A DNA stretch of 64,000 nt from Sarcocystis neurona (Eukaryota > Apicomplexa > Conoidasida > Eucoccidiorida > Sarcocystidae): the NCBI GenBank assembly GCA_000727475.1, contig KL647308.1, forward strand, positions 1,740,042-1,804,041. Direction: 5' to 3'. How positions within the stretch are numbered: position 1 is the first letter of the stretch; the number at the start of each line of letters is the position of its first letter. Shown here one piece after another: positions 1 through 9,759 of this stretch. Both the position numbers and the translations under genes were made by a program. A model generated the notes under the pieces. It saw only the letters and a list, made by a program, of their open reading frames with translations. It did not search any database and had not been told where the DNA came from.

Positions 1-296
1 GACGGGAAACGAGAGGAAAGGGAGCACAAAGGAAGTCGAAAGAAAAAGACAAAAAGGAGCAACATCAAGGAAGAAGAAAGCGGACAGGGGAGACGAAGCA
101 GAAGGGAAAAGAACCGGATGAAGTACACCCGGTGGTGATGTTGCCGTGTGCTTCTCTGCACCAGCAGCAGCAGCAAGCTCATCACCGCAGCAGCAGCAGG
201 AAGCTCGGCATCAGCAGGAGCACCGGGGGGTCGTCTGTAGCAGCTGCAGCAGCAGCAGGAGGAAGTTGGTCGGTAGCAGTTGCGGGACTTTGCCTG

Positions 297-1727
297 TTAG
301 CTTACTGTCGGGAGTTCGACGAGCACCGGGTAGCAAGCAGCAAGGTGTCTGACGGGCGCGTGCGCGGCAGCTGCCCGAAGAAGCGCAGCAGCGTCGTCGA
401 GAGAAACAGCAGCAGGAGACGGCTGCGGGTGATAACGCGAAGCAGAGCTTCGGTGAGCTGTTGCTGCTTCTCTCTTTTTAGCAGCAGCAGCTGGTTCTGT
501 CGCGCTGGCGCTGTCCCTGCGCGCCCCTGCTGCTGCTGCAGCTGCAGCACCTCGAATAGAAGAAGTAGAAGCAGAAAATCCCTCTACAGCAATGCTGCTT
601 CTCCTAGAGCTGCTACTGCTGCTGCTTGCCCAGAAGTTTTCTTCACTCGGTCGTCTTCTGCGCCGCTGCAGCCCTGCCGACAGCGGGGTGCTGCGGGCGC
701 AAGAAGTCGACCTGCTGCTGCTGTTGACTTGGCTTGAAAAGATGCTACTGCTGCGGCTCGGCCGGCTGCTGCTGCGGTGCTGCTGCTGCTGCTGGGAAGC
801 AGAGGACGAGGAGGACTCTTGACTTCCGCACGGCGTGCTGCAGGGCCGTTGCTGCTGCTGCTGCTCGCCAAACGAAGAAAAAGAAGAACCGCTTCCCCGC
901 CTGCCAGCCCCCGCCCTCTCACCAGCCGCACCAGCAGCAGAAGCAGCACCGTTCAACGAGCTGTTGCTCGGCGCACTTCCTTCACCATTCCCGTCGTCAG
1001 GACTCCTGCTGCTGCTCCTCCATCTCTCTCTGCTGCTGTTACTGCTGCTGCTACTGCTGTGGCCGGCAGCTGCTGCAGGAGACGGCCGGTGGTGATGGAC
1101 ACCGTTGAAGAGCGCTTTCTCGCCCCCACGTGAAGAAGAAGAAGTGCTGCTGCTCACCTGCTGCCTGCTACTCCCCGGGTCACTGCTGTTGCTGCTGCTG
1201 CTGCTCAGACCGCTGGTGTTCGGATAACCCCTCCCATTGCTACTACTGCTGCTGCTATTACTCCGATGCTGCCGGCGGCTGTTCGAGCTGCTGCTATGAT
1301 CCTTCCTGCTGATGTAGTTACTACCATTATTGCTGCTCGAATTGCTGCTACTCCTCGAATTGCTGCTGCTGTTGCTGCTCGAATTGCTGCTGCTGCTGTG
1401 GTGGCTGCTGCTGCTGTGATGGCTGCTGCTGCTGTGATGGCTGCTGCTGCTGCTGCGATGGCTGCTGCTGCTGCTGTGATGGCTGGTGTTGGTATGGTTG
1501 CTGCTGCCGGTGTGATTGCTGCTGCCGTTGCTGTGATTGCTGCTGCTGCTGCTGTGATTGCTGCTGCCGCTGCTGTGATTGCTGCTGCTGCTGTGACCAC
1601 TGCTGCTGTGATTGCTGCTGCTGCTGTGATTGCTAGGATTGCTGCTGCTGTGGGCTCTCTGCCGTTTTTTTCTGCGACCGGCGAGGAAGGCGAGGGGGTC
1701 GCTTCCCCCTCCCGGGAGCCCGCGCAT
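297..1727 (-). CDS. Possible Ser/Asn/His-rich low-complexity protein
   Basis: An open frame of 476 codons. The first third, after a basic GRRKKRQR stretch, is built of Ser/Asn/His tracts from a degenerate CTG array. The C-terminal part is less repetitive and reads like protein: around PSEENFWASSS, a short AVEGFSAS segment, and a final stretch containing SLDDAAALLRAAAAHAP that ends at a stop. I do not recognise any domain. CAG/CTG arrays leave all six frames open, so length is weak evidence; the support is that the non-repeat stretches at 300-560 and 600-1,000 also stay open in this frame. No splice sites were resolved, and the ATG at 1,727 may not be the true start. It could equally be non-coding. 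Confidence 0.3.
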   Translation of the reverse strand: MRGLPGGGSDPLAFLAGRRKKRQRAHSSSNPSNHSSSSNHSSSGHSSSSNHSSGSSNHSSSSSNHSNGSSNHTGSSNHTNTSHHSSSSSHRSSSSSHHSSSSHHSSSSHHSSSSNSSSNSSSNSRSSSNSSSNNGSNYISRKDHSSSSNSRRQHRSNSSSSSSNGRGYPNTSGLSSSSSNSSDPGSSRQQVSSSTSSSSRGGEKALFNGVHHHRPSPAAAAGHSSSSSSNSSRERWRSSSRSPDDGNGEGSAPSNSSLNGAASAAGAAGERAGAGRRGSGSSFSSFGEQQQQQRPCSTPCGSQESSSSSASQQQQQHRSSSRPSRSSSIFSSQVNSSSRSTSCARSTPLSAGLQRRRRRPSEENFWASSSSSSSRRSSIAVEGFSASTSSIRGAAAAAAAGARRDSASATEPAAAAKKREAATAHRSSASRYHPQPSPAAVSLDDAAALLRAAAAHAPVRHLAACYPVLVELPTVS

Positions 1728-2676
1728 TTTTTTCTGCTGCCGTCAGCAGCAGCGGCCCGGCCTCAACAGCAGCTTCTTCAAAGCAGCAGCAGCAGTGACA
1801 CCAGCAGCAGCAGCGGCAACAGCAGGAGCCGCGGCAACAACAGCAGCCGCGGCAACAGCAGCAGCAACACGCGCTGCAGCACGGCTGCGCGAACATGCGT
1901 CTCTCCTCCTCCTCCTCTTCCGCCTCCTCCACCTCCTCGACCTTCACAGCAGCAGCACGAGCGGCAGTGGAGAAGGACGAGGAGAAGACGCAGAAGGAAA
2001 ACGACGGCGACCGCAGAGCAGCAGGAACTGCACGCGGAGGACCACGAGGAGGAGGCGGAGGAGGAGGAGAAGGAGAAGGACTGGTGATTGCACGGGAAGA
2101 GGAGCAGGAGGAAGAAGCAGCAGCAGCGGAAGAAGGTACAGCAGCAGCAGCAACGGAAGCAAAGTCCCTGCACAGAAGGCACCGGAAGAAAGCAGCGCAG
2201 CGCCAGGAGGAGGAGAAGGAGGAGAACTGCAGTTCGAGACAGACAGAGAGAGCAGCAGAGGCAGCTGCAGCAGCTGCAGCAGCAACCAAGAGGAGCGGAC
2301 GACGGCAACGAAGGGAGAAAAAGGACAGGGGAACCGGAGAAGAGAGGGCGAGAAGTACGAAGGAACAGCAGAGAAGAACAGAGGGAAGTCAGAAGACGAA
2401 GAAGAAGAAGTTGCAGAGAAGAAGCTGCCGCTGCTGCAGAAGGAGGGGGTAAACGGCGTGAAGAACTTGAGCAGCAGCAACGCGTGCGTTTCCCCAGAGC
2501 ACGGCAGATCGCCGTTGCTGCTGGGCCAGTCGTGGCAGCATTCCTCCTGCTTCCCACACAGCAAGCGCCGCATGCACGTGTACGTCGTACCCACCAACAA
2601 AAGGGAAGGCAGCAGGGAGGAGAACCGGATTTTCTTCTCTTCTCTTGCATCCCTTCAAAGGAACACATCAACTTGA
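1630..2676 (+). CDS. Possible secreted low-complexity protein (weak)
   Basis: A 348-codon open frame. It starts with a hydrophobic segment ([15 protein letters not shown]) followed by basic residues, as in a signal anchor. Ala, Arg, Ser and Glu runs follow, and then a less repetitive tail that includes [17 protein letters not shown] and [13 protein letters not shown]. No domain is recognised. A competing frame on the same strand (2,088-2,756) is Arg/Gln-rich and also open, and two long minus-strand frames overlap. The hydrophobic start is itself made of CTG repeat, so the signal-like look may be accidental. Confidence 0.18.
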   Translation: MLGLLLLWALCRFFLRPARKARGSLPPPGSPRIFFCCRQQQRPGLNSSFFKAAAAVTPAAAAATAGAAATTAAAATAAATRAAARLREHASLLLLLFRLLHLLDLHSSSTSGSGEGRGEDAEGKRRRPQSSRNCTRRTTRRRRRRRRRRRTGDCTGRGAGGRSSSSGRRYSSSSNGSKVPAQKAPEESSAAPGGGEGGELQFETDRESSRGSCSSCSSNQEERTTATKGEKGQGNRRREGEKYEGTAEKNRGKSEDEEEEVAEKKLPLLQKEGVNGVKNLSSSNACVSPEHGRSPLLLGQSWQHSSCFPHSKRRMHVYVVPTNKREGSREENRIFFSSLASLQRNTST

Positions 2677-2699
2677 CGGATTCCTACAACTGTTTACGA

Positions 2700-2952
2700 G
2701 ACACACGTACACACACATATATATATGCGTGTAGATATATACGTATACAAATATAGGTTCATATATGTATATATACGTGGATATGTATATATGTGTGCAT
2801 GTGTACATGTATGTATGTATATATATATATATGGATATATATATGGATATGGATATATATATATATATGTATATGGGTACATGTGTATATGTATGTATGC
2901 GTATACATATATAAGTACATATGTACACATACATATATATATATATATATAT
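2700..2952. repeat. TA-rich microsatellite block
   Basis: About 250 bases of interrupted (TA)n mixed with GTATAT, GGATAT and ACACAT steps. It encodes nothing believable: the frames read as Tyr/Ile/Val/Cys alternations. It is the first of several such blocks, all placed between CAG-rich stretches. Confidence 0.9.
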
Positions 2953-3681
2953 TTGCTGTAAGATTAGATGTCAGGTCGCCAATATCAAGAAGTGGAGAGG
3001 GAGAGACGCGCGAAGTGGGATATGCCCCCGCAGTGGAAGGTGCAGAACAACTTGAAGCAGCAGAAGCAGCAGCAGCAGCAGTCTCAGCAACAGCCGCAGG
3101 TACAGTTTTAGCAGCAGCAGCAGCAGCAGGACCGGCAGCCCGTGGCAGCTGGAGTCCTGGCAGCGGCAGCAGCGGCAGCGTAGTGCTTCTTCGCTGCTGT
3201 TGAACCGCTGCTGTTGGGCCCCTGCTGTTGGGCTCCTGCTGTAGCTTCTTCGTCTGCTTCTGTGTGACACCCGAAGAGGCTGCTGCCCGCGGAGAGGGAG
3301 AACTAAAGGGAAAGACAGAAGAGAGCGACGGAGAGACTAGCAGCAAGAAAACACCATGAGGTCGCAACTTTTGTGGCTGAGATGCTGCTGCTGATGCTGT
3401 GCGTCGCGCGGGGTCTGCTTGCTGCTGCTGCTGCTGCGTTGGCGTTTGTGAGCGCAGCAGCAGCCCGTGATAAACTCGGCTCTCTCCACTGCTGCTCCTG
3501 TTGCTGGGTCTTCTTCTCTTTCTGCTGCTGATTTTCTCTCTCTATTGCTGTTGCTCCTCCTGGAGCTGCTGCTGCTTCTTCTTCCGCTGGTGCCGCTGCT
3601 GTTCTTCGGTTGCGAGAGGTCGGGTTTCCGCGAAGATGCTGCTGCTGTCGGACCTGCGGCCGCAGGTGCTGCTGCCGTACC

Positions 3682-4254
3682 TCACGCGGCACCTGTTGCT
3701 GCTGTCGAAGAGAGGGTTGTTCTGTGGTTGTAGCTGCCTCTGTTGCTGCTGCAGCAATTGCCCACAAAAACTTTGCTGTGGGGCTGCAGCTTCTTTTGGC
3801 GCGGACGTTCCCAGTGATTGCCACACTGTGCCTGCTTCTGCAGAGGCTTCTGGTTCTGCTGCTGCCAACGCGTCTGTTCCTGCTGCTCTTGCTGCAGCTT
3901 CACTTCCTCCCACTGCCCCTGCACCCACGAGTTGCTACAACCCTGCTGGTGCTGTTCTAGCTGCAGCTGTTGCTGTTCTACCTGCTGCTGCTGTCCTAGA
4001 TGCTGCCCCTGTTCTAGCTGCTGCTGCTCTTGTAGCTGCTGCCGTTGCTGTTCTAGCTGCTGCTGCTGTTTCAGCTGGTGCTGCTGCTGTTGTTGCTCTG
4101 CCAGCTGCTGCTGCTGTGCCTCTGGCACCTGCTGCTGTGGCACCTGTTGCTGTTGGAGGTGCTGCTGCAGTTGCTGCTGTTGCGGAAAATCTTCTGCACC
4201 AATCGGCAGAGGACTCTCCCCACACAGAGGCCGGCACATCATGCGCAGCAGCAA
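3682..4254 (-). CDS. Possible Gln-rich protein fragment
   Basis: A 190-codon frame with Gln-rich sequence broken by Glu, Leu, Val, His and Pro (for example VPQQQVPEAQQQQLAEQQ), followed by a more complex tail with GCSNSWVQGQWEEVKL and QCGNHWERPRQ. This mix of Q, E, L and W matches the style of the long Gln-rich gene at 37-42 kb on the same strand, better than the other five frames here, which read as poly-Leu, poly-Cys or poly-Ala. Splice sites and ends are not resolved. A further Gln-rich minus-strand frame at 3,303-3,824 may be a continuation. Function is unknown. Confidence 0.3.
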   Translation of the reverse strand: MLLRMMCRPLCGESPLPIGAEDFPQQQQLQQHLQQQQVPQQQVPEAQQQQLAEQQQQQHQLKQQQQLEQQRQQLQEQQQLEQGQHLGQQQQVEQQQLQLEQHQQGCSNSWVQGQWEEVKLQQEQQEQTRWQQQNQKPLQKQAQCGNHWERPRQKKLQPHSKVFVGNCCSSNRGSYNHRTTLSSTAATGAA

Positions 4255-6589
4255 CTCTCAGCAGCAGCAGCAGCAGCAACTCTGAGCAGCAGCAGCACCA
4301 GCACTTCTGAACAGCAGCAGCAGTACGTCTGAGCAGCAGCAGCAACTGGGAGCAGCAGCAGGCTTCCCCTGCGTGCCTGGGCTGCCGCTGCTGCTGTCTC
4401 TGCCGCTCCTCCTCCTCCTTCTTCTTTTCCCCCTGTTGTCGCACGGGCGCTGCTTTTGTTGCTGCAGGAGTTGCTTTCCCCGCAGCTCTTGTAGGGGTGC
4501 TGCTCCTGCTGCTGAAGCGCCCGCCGCGCAGCTCTCCGCGCACGTGCTGCTGCTGCTGCTGCAGTTATTATTAATCCTTGTGCGGCTGGTGTGCTGCTGC
4601 TGCTCGTCCTCCTCCTCTTCTGTCCCGGCTTCTCTCCTCCGTCTTGCTGCTGTCACCGCTGCTCCCTACCACCACCACCACCTTGCGGCAGCAGCAGTAG
4701 CAGGAGCAAAGGCAGACGCTCCCGCTGGCCCGCTCCCTTCCAGCAACAGCAGCAGCAAAACAAGCAGCAGGCGCAGATAGAGGTCCGAGGGAATCTGAAG
4801 AGCAACGAACGTTGAGGAACTTCCCTTGCTGCAGACGCCTCACAAGGAGCTGCACTCGCTCCTGTGTCATAACAGCATAGCAAGAGCAGCAACAGCAGCT
4901 CACACCAGCAGCAGCTGCACACACCAGCACCAGCCGCACGACCCGTCCACGTTTCCCGGCGAGGGAAGGAAGTTTTCCTGCGTGGGTCTCTGCGTCGAGC
5001 AGCAGCAGCAGCCGAGGGTTTCCCCTGACGGCTGCACGCAGCGACGACAGCAGCTTCCGCAGCAGCAGAGGAAGACTGCGGCGGCAGTGAGGAGCTCCTG
5101 GGGGCGCAGCAGCAGCAACTTTCTGCAGCGGACGAGCAGAGGAGAACTGCAGCAGCGATAGCTCGTGTTGGTACAGCCGCAGCAGGAAAGAAGGAGCCTG
5201 CTGCTCCCCGCAGCAGCAGTAGCAGCTGCGCGTTGGGGAGCAGCAGAAGGTCGAGGTGCAGCTGCAGGAGCAGCAGCAGCAGGACGCGGGCGTGAAGAAC
5301 TTCCCCCCAGCAGCAGTGGCGGGCGGCGCAGCTGAGGACACCTCTGCAGCAGCAACAGCAGCAGCACACACGCTGGCACCTCAGCAACAGAGCGCAGGGG
5401 AAGGAGAAGGACCGCTGCAGCGATGGCCACAGCAGTCGGCAGCTGCAGGAGCAAAGCAGCAGCCGGAAGGGAGCAGTCGGACGCGGCCTACTGTAACAGC
5501 AGTAGCAGCAGTCCTGCAGGAGAGGCAGCAGCAGAGGCAACAGGGAGGCGACCAAGAAGACAGCGAGATGGCTGCTGAGGTGCCTCAGCTGCTGCTGCTG
5601 CTGGCGTGCCCCACACGCGTCGTGTTGCACCTCCTGCTGCTGCTGGGCTGCAGGCAGAGAGATGAAAAGAACGCAGAGCAACAGCGGTTACGGGCAGCAG
5701 CAAGTGTCGCGGGCGACGAGACGTGAGAGCGGGAGCTTTTTGTCCGCCACAGACGAAGACAACAGCACCTGCAGCAAGGAGAGACACCGTCCTCCTGACG
5801 GCGCGCTGCGAGACGGCGACGCCCGTGCCGCCTCTCCTCTCCTCGGTACCACCCACGCAATCCACTTTGAAGAAATTTTTAGATTTGCTGCGACTCAACT
5901 GAGAAGCCGGAGACTTCCGACAGCTCACGGCGGTGGGCCTCGGCCCAACGGAGAGAGAGGCCGTCGCGGACAGCAGCAGCGACACGGAGACACCCCACCG
6001 GGAGACGGACGTAGGACGTCGCAGCAAAAACGCATCCCCCCGCCCAGGACGAACGCGAGCGTCGGTCGGGACCGACCCACAGAAAACTTGCTGCTGCTGC
6101 TGCTGATGGAGCACACCCCACACGTCTCTTGGGAGCAGGGGGCAGCAGCCGCAGGCGTCTCCTCGCGCGCGCGAGACAGAGAGCCAAAGACTACAGCCCG
6201 CGCGCGGCGGACAGAAAACATGTGTGGGGAGGAAAGTGTCTGCTGCAGCGTCCTGCGCCTTCCGAGGAACTCCTCGGACACGCATGCATGCAGCAAATCG
6301 AGAAGGACTGGCCGCAGTGAGCGAAGCAACGCGGGCCCGGGGAAGTTCGCTGCTTCACGCAGACCGTCAGCAGCAACACGGCGGGCGAGATAGTGGGGCA
6401 GAGAAGTCTACGAGCAACGCAGGGACGGAGACGGCGGAGACACCACCGCAGCAGCAGCAGAGCGCGGTAGAATTCTCCGCAAAAAACCCACGACAGCAAG
6501 GGAGGAAATCGCGAGGCAGACGACCGAAGATATGCGCGGAGAGAACGCAGAGACACCACGAGGCCACACATCAGCAAAAGAAAGCGAGC
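4255..6589. other. CAG/CTG-rich stretch, no supported gene
   Basis: Dense interrupted CAG/CTG repeats, changing orientation several times, up to about 5,700, then a GC-rich, less repetitive stretch. Frames at 5,488-6,285 (minus) and 5,662-6,393 (plus) stay open through the non-repetitive part, but neither shows a recognisable domain or convincing splice signals. Confidence 0.5.
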
Positions 6590-6968
6590 ACATACATATA
6601 TACACACGTGCAGCTTCCCGTTCAACATATATGTGTGTGTATATATGTATGGAAATATATATATATATATATGGAGGTATATATGGAGGTTCGTATGTAT
6701 ATATGTAAATATGTATGTGGGGATGTGTATGTATGTATGTATGCATATATGTATGTATATATGTATGTATATATGTAGGTATATATGTAGGTATATATGT
6801 ATGTATATATGTATGTATATATGTATGTATATATGTATGTATATATGTAGGTATATATGTAGGTATGTATATGTGTATGTGTGTATATATGTATGTGTGT
6901 ATATATGTAGGTATATATGTATGTGTGTATATATCTATGCATGCATATATACGTATATGTATGGACGG
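6590..6968. repeat. TATGTATATATGTAGG-type microsatellite
   Basis: About 380 bases built on a loose 12-base unit TATATGTATGTA, with TATATGTAGGTA variants in clusters, flanked by (TA)n. The strand asymmetry is strong: the plus strand is almost free of C. Confidence 0.9.
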
Positions 6969-7244
6969 ATGCATGCGTTTTTGCAGACAGAGAAAGGGGC
7001 GGAGAGGGGGAGTTTATATGTGGGTGGGTGAGGAGAGCCTTCGAAGAGTTGCTGTCGAATGTCTTGGACGTGTGACGTCGCCCCGCAGTCTTCGCGTTGC
7101 CACAAACAGCAAAACGAAGAGAATGGGATGGGGAACTGCAGCTCCTGCTGAAAATCGAAAGTATGTTTGTGTGGATATGTGCGCAACGGTGAGGATTCCT
7201 GGAGACGGGCCCTTCGCACAGGATCCCGCATTCATACTTGTACA

Positions 7245-7335
7245 TATATATAACGCTGCATCAACATATATATGACTCTGCACCAACGTATATACATATA
7301 TAAGCCCTGCACCAACATGTATATACAATATTCTG
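7245..7335. repeat. Short CTGCACCAAC/TATATA direct repeats
   Basis: Three diverged copies of a unit of about 30-35 bases: CGCTGCATCAACATATA, CTCTGCACCAACGTATA and CCCTGCACCAACATGTA. They lie between unique DNA and the 19-bp array. Confidence 0.7.
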
Positions 7336-7597
7336 CATTCGCATGCATATATGTGTATATAAAGACGGTGTCAGTGTGTGTGGTAGTGCTCCGAGATACT
7401 TGACGGCTGGTAGCTGGGAGGAGACCGGCTTTGCCACTGCGCAAGTGCAGCTGCTGCTGCAAAATTGCTGCTGTGGTGTAGTTAAAGTGGCTCCTGTGCT
7501 GCTGCGAAAGATTCGCCTGCTTCTTCTACGAACGCGTCTGCAGCTGGGACTGTCGGTGTTGCCTGCTTCGTAGTTACTAGTGATTCAGCTCCGCAGC

Positions 7598-8466
7598 CTG
7601 CTGCAGTGCTGGGCTGCTGCTGCAGTACTTGGTTGCTGCTGCAGTACTTGGCTGCTGCTGCAGTGCTTGGCTGCTGCTGCAGTGCTTGGCTGCTGCTGCA
7701 GTGCTGGAGTGCTGCTGCAGTGCTGGAGTGCTGCTGCAGTGCTGGAGTGCTGCTGCAGTCTTGGCTGCTGCTGCAGTGCTGGAGTGCTGCTGCAGTGCTG
7801 GAGTGCTGCTGCAGACTTGGCTGCTGCTGCAGTGCTGGAGTGCTGCTGCAGTACTTGGCTGCTGCTGCAGTGCTTGGCTGCTGCTGCAGTGCTTGGCTGC
7901 TGCTGCNNNNNNNNNNNNNNNNNNNNNNNNNNNNNNNNNNNNNNNNNNNNNNNNNNNNNNNNNNNNNNNNNNNNNNNNNNNNNNNNNNNNNNNNNNNNNN
8001 NNNNNNNNNNNNNNNNNNNNNNNNNNNNNNNNNNNNNNNNNNNNNNNNNNNNNNNNNNNNNNNNNNNNNNNNNNNNNNNNNNNNNNNNNNNNNNNNNNNN
8101 NNNNNNNNNNNNNNNNNNNNNNNNNNNNNNNNNNNNNNNNNNNNNNNNNNNNNNNNNNNNNNNNNNNNNNNNNNNNNNNNNNNNNNNNNNNNNNNNNNNN
8201 NNNNNNNNNNNNNNNNNNNNNNNNNNNNNNNNNNNNNNNNNNNNNNNNNNNNNNNNNNNNNNNNNNNNNNNNNNNNNNNNNNNNNNNNNNNNNNNNNNNN
8301 NNNNNNNNNNNNNNNNNNNNNNNNNNNNNNAGTGCTTGGCTGCTGCTGCAGTGCTTGGCTGCTGCTGCAGTACTTGGCTGCTGCTGCAGTACTTGGCTGC
8401 TGCTGCAGTGCTTGGCTGCTGCTGCAGTGCTTGGCTGCTGCTGCAGTGCTGGAGTGCTGCTGCAGC
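7598..8466. repeat. 19-bp minisatellite array
   Basis: Tandem copies of the 19-mer TGCTTGGCTGCTGCTGCAG, with TGCTGGAGTGCTGCTGCAG and TACTTGGCTGCTGCTGCAG variants, on both sides of a 424-base gap. The variants are ordered in runs rather than mixed at random. Because 19 is not a multiple of 3, every frame reads the same 19-residue peptide repeat in turn, so the array looks open in all frames without being evidence for a gene. Every unit carries a CTGCAG site. Confidence 0.95.
7907..8330. other. Assembly gap (N)
   Basis: 424 undetermined bases inside the 19-bp array; the same repeat resumes in full on the far side, so the gap is probably more array. Confidence 0.98.
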
Positions 8467-9759
8467 AGCGTTGTGGCCAACCGCGCGTGAAAATGAAGTG
8501 TCGGCAGCGGCAGGGCAACAGGAAGGAACGCAGGAAAGGGGCGGCAGCAGCAGTCCTGCAGCCCAGTCCTGCAGCCCAGTCCAGCGAACGACGCAGCAGC
8601 AGGGGAAGAAGAAGGAGGTGGACGGCTGTTCTTGCAAGCAACAGCAGAAGACGTGGCAGCACTCCAAACATGAGGCACGTATAGAAAGATGGAGAGTCAG
8701 AAAACAGAAGGACGGGGTCGAGGAGAAGTGGCAGCCGTCACTCGTTGGTCAAGAAGTGCCCGGTGCAGCCGTTTGTGTGTGCGGCAGCAGCCGCGGCACA
8801 GGTCCTCCTCTGTTCAGAGCAGCAGAGTCGCCGTCCACCAGAGCAGCAGACAGCAAAACACACGGCAGAGGAAAGAAAATAACGCTGGCGGTTTTCGTTT
8901 TCACCGTCAAACAAGTTGCTGCAGTGCCGGCGCTCCGGCAGAAGCTCCGCAGAAAGTCGCGCAGCAGCAGCAGCAGCACGTGGATTTGATGGCGGGCGGC
9001 ACAGCAGAAAGGCAGTTCAAGTTGAAGAGTAGCTGCCCAATCCCGCCCGAAGGGAGATAAAGCGCATGCAGCAGCCAGGTGGGAACGGGTTACGAGAGGA
9101 AAACAAACGAAATCGAGAAACGTCCACGGTGCTCTCAGCAAAAACGCGCGAAGCACCTGCGAGAGAGAGTCGCCCGCGCGCGAGCGCCTCCTCTCTATCT
9201 CTCCCGTTGTCTGCGTCTATGTATGTGTGTGTGTGTGTGTATGTGTGTGCGTTTGCACCGCTTGAAGCTGCAGCAGCAGCTGCTGTTGTTGCCCGTCGTG
9301 TGTTGCTGTTGCCGCTGGTGCTGCTGCTGCTGCAGTGGTGGGCTGCCGCTCGTGCGTTGTTGCTGCTGTTGCACCCTCCTGCTGCTCTCTGTGTTGCTGC
9401 ACTTCATGCTGCCGCACTTCCGTGCTGCCGGGAGGGGTGCAGAAGCGGAGATAGAGTCAAGGGGCACGGTGAGGCGGTCAGAGAGAAAGTGGAAGAAGAG
9501 GGAGGTCGGAGGAGCCGCAGCAGCATTGGCCAAAGCAGCAGCAGCAGCAGAAGACAACGCGGCGGGAAGAAGACACGCGCGGGTGTCGCCAGCACGAGGG
9601 GGGGGGGGGTGGGCGCAGGGCGGCTCGATAAAAAAAGACGTCTTCTACGAGCAGCAGCAGCAGCAGGATCAGCAGCGGGAGGGCGGCAGCAGCTGCAGCA
9701 GAAGAAAGAAAACGCGACTTCGGCTGCGTATACCACGGAGAAGAGACTGCCCGAGTGAT
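8467..9759. other. Repeat-rich stretch without a supported gene
   Basis: Moderately CAG-rich sequence with a (GT)n run near 9,220-9,250 and an 11-base G run near 9,598. Open frames exist (9,066-9,758 and 9,079-9,792, plus), but they are Arg/Ala-rich and change character between frames. No domain is seen. CAG repeats stop almost completely at the right edge. Confidence 0.5.

Noticed and set aside
2668..2961. Tyr/Ile-rich frames in TA blocks here and at 6.6-7.0, 29.4-29.8, 34.1-35.0, 44.1-44.7, 55.5-56.3 and 59-61 kb
   Set aside because: They are translations of TA microsatellites with no start context, domain or splice signal.
7577..8989. Long open frames through the 19-bp array in all six frames
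   Set aside because: The array has period 19 and lacks stops, so all frames are open by construction; part of the length is N.
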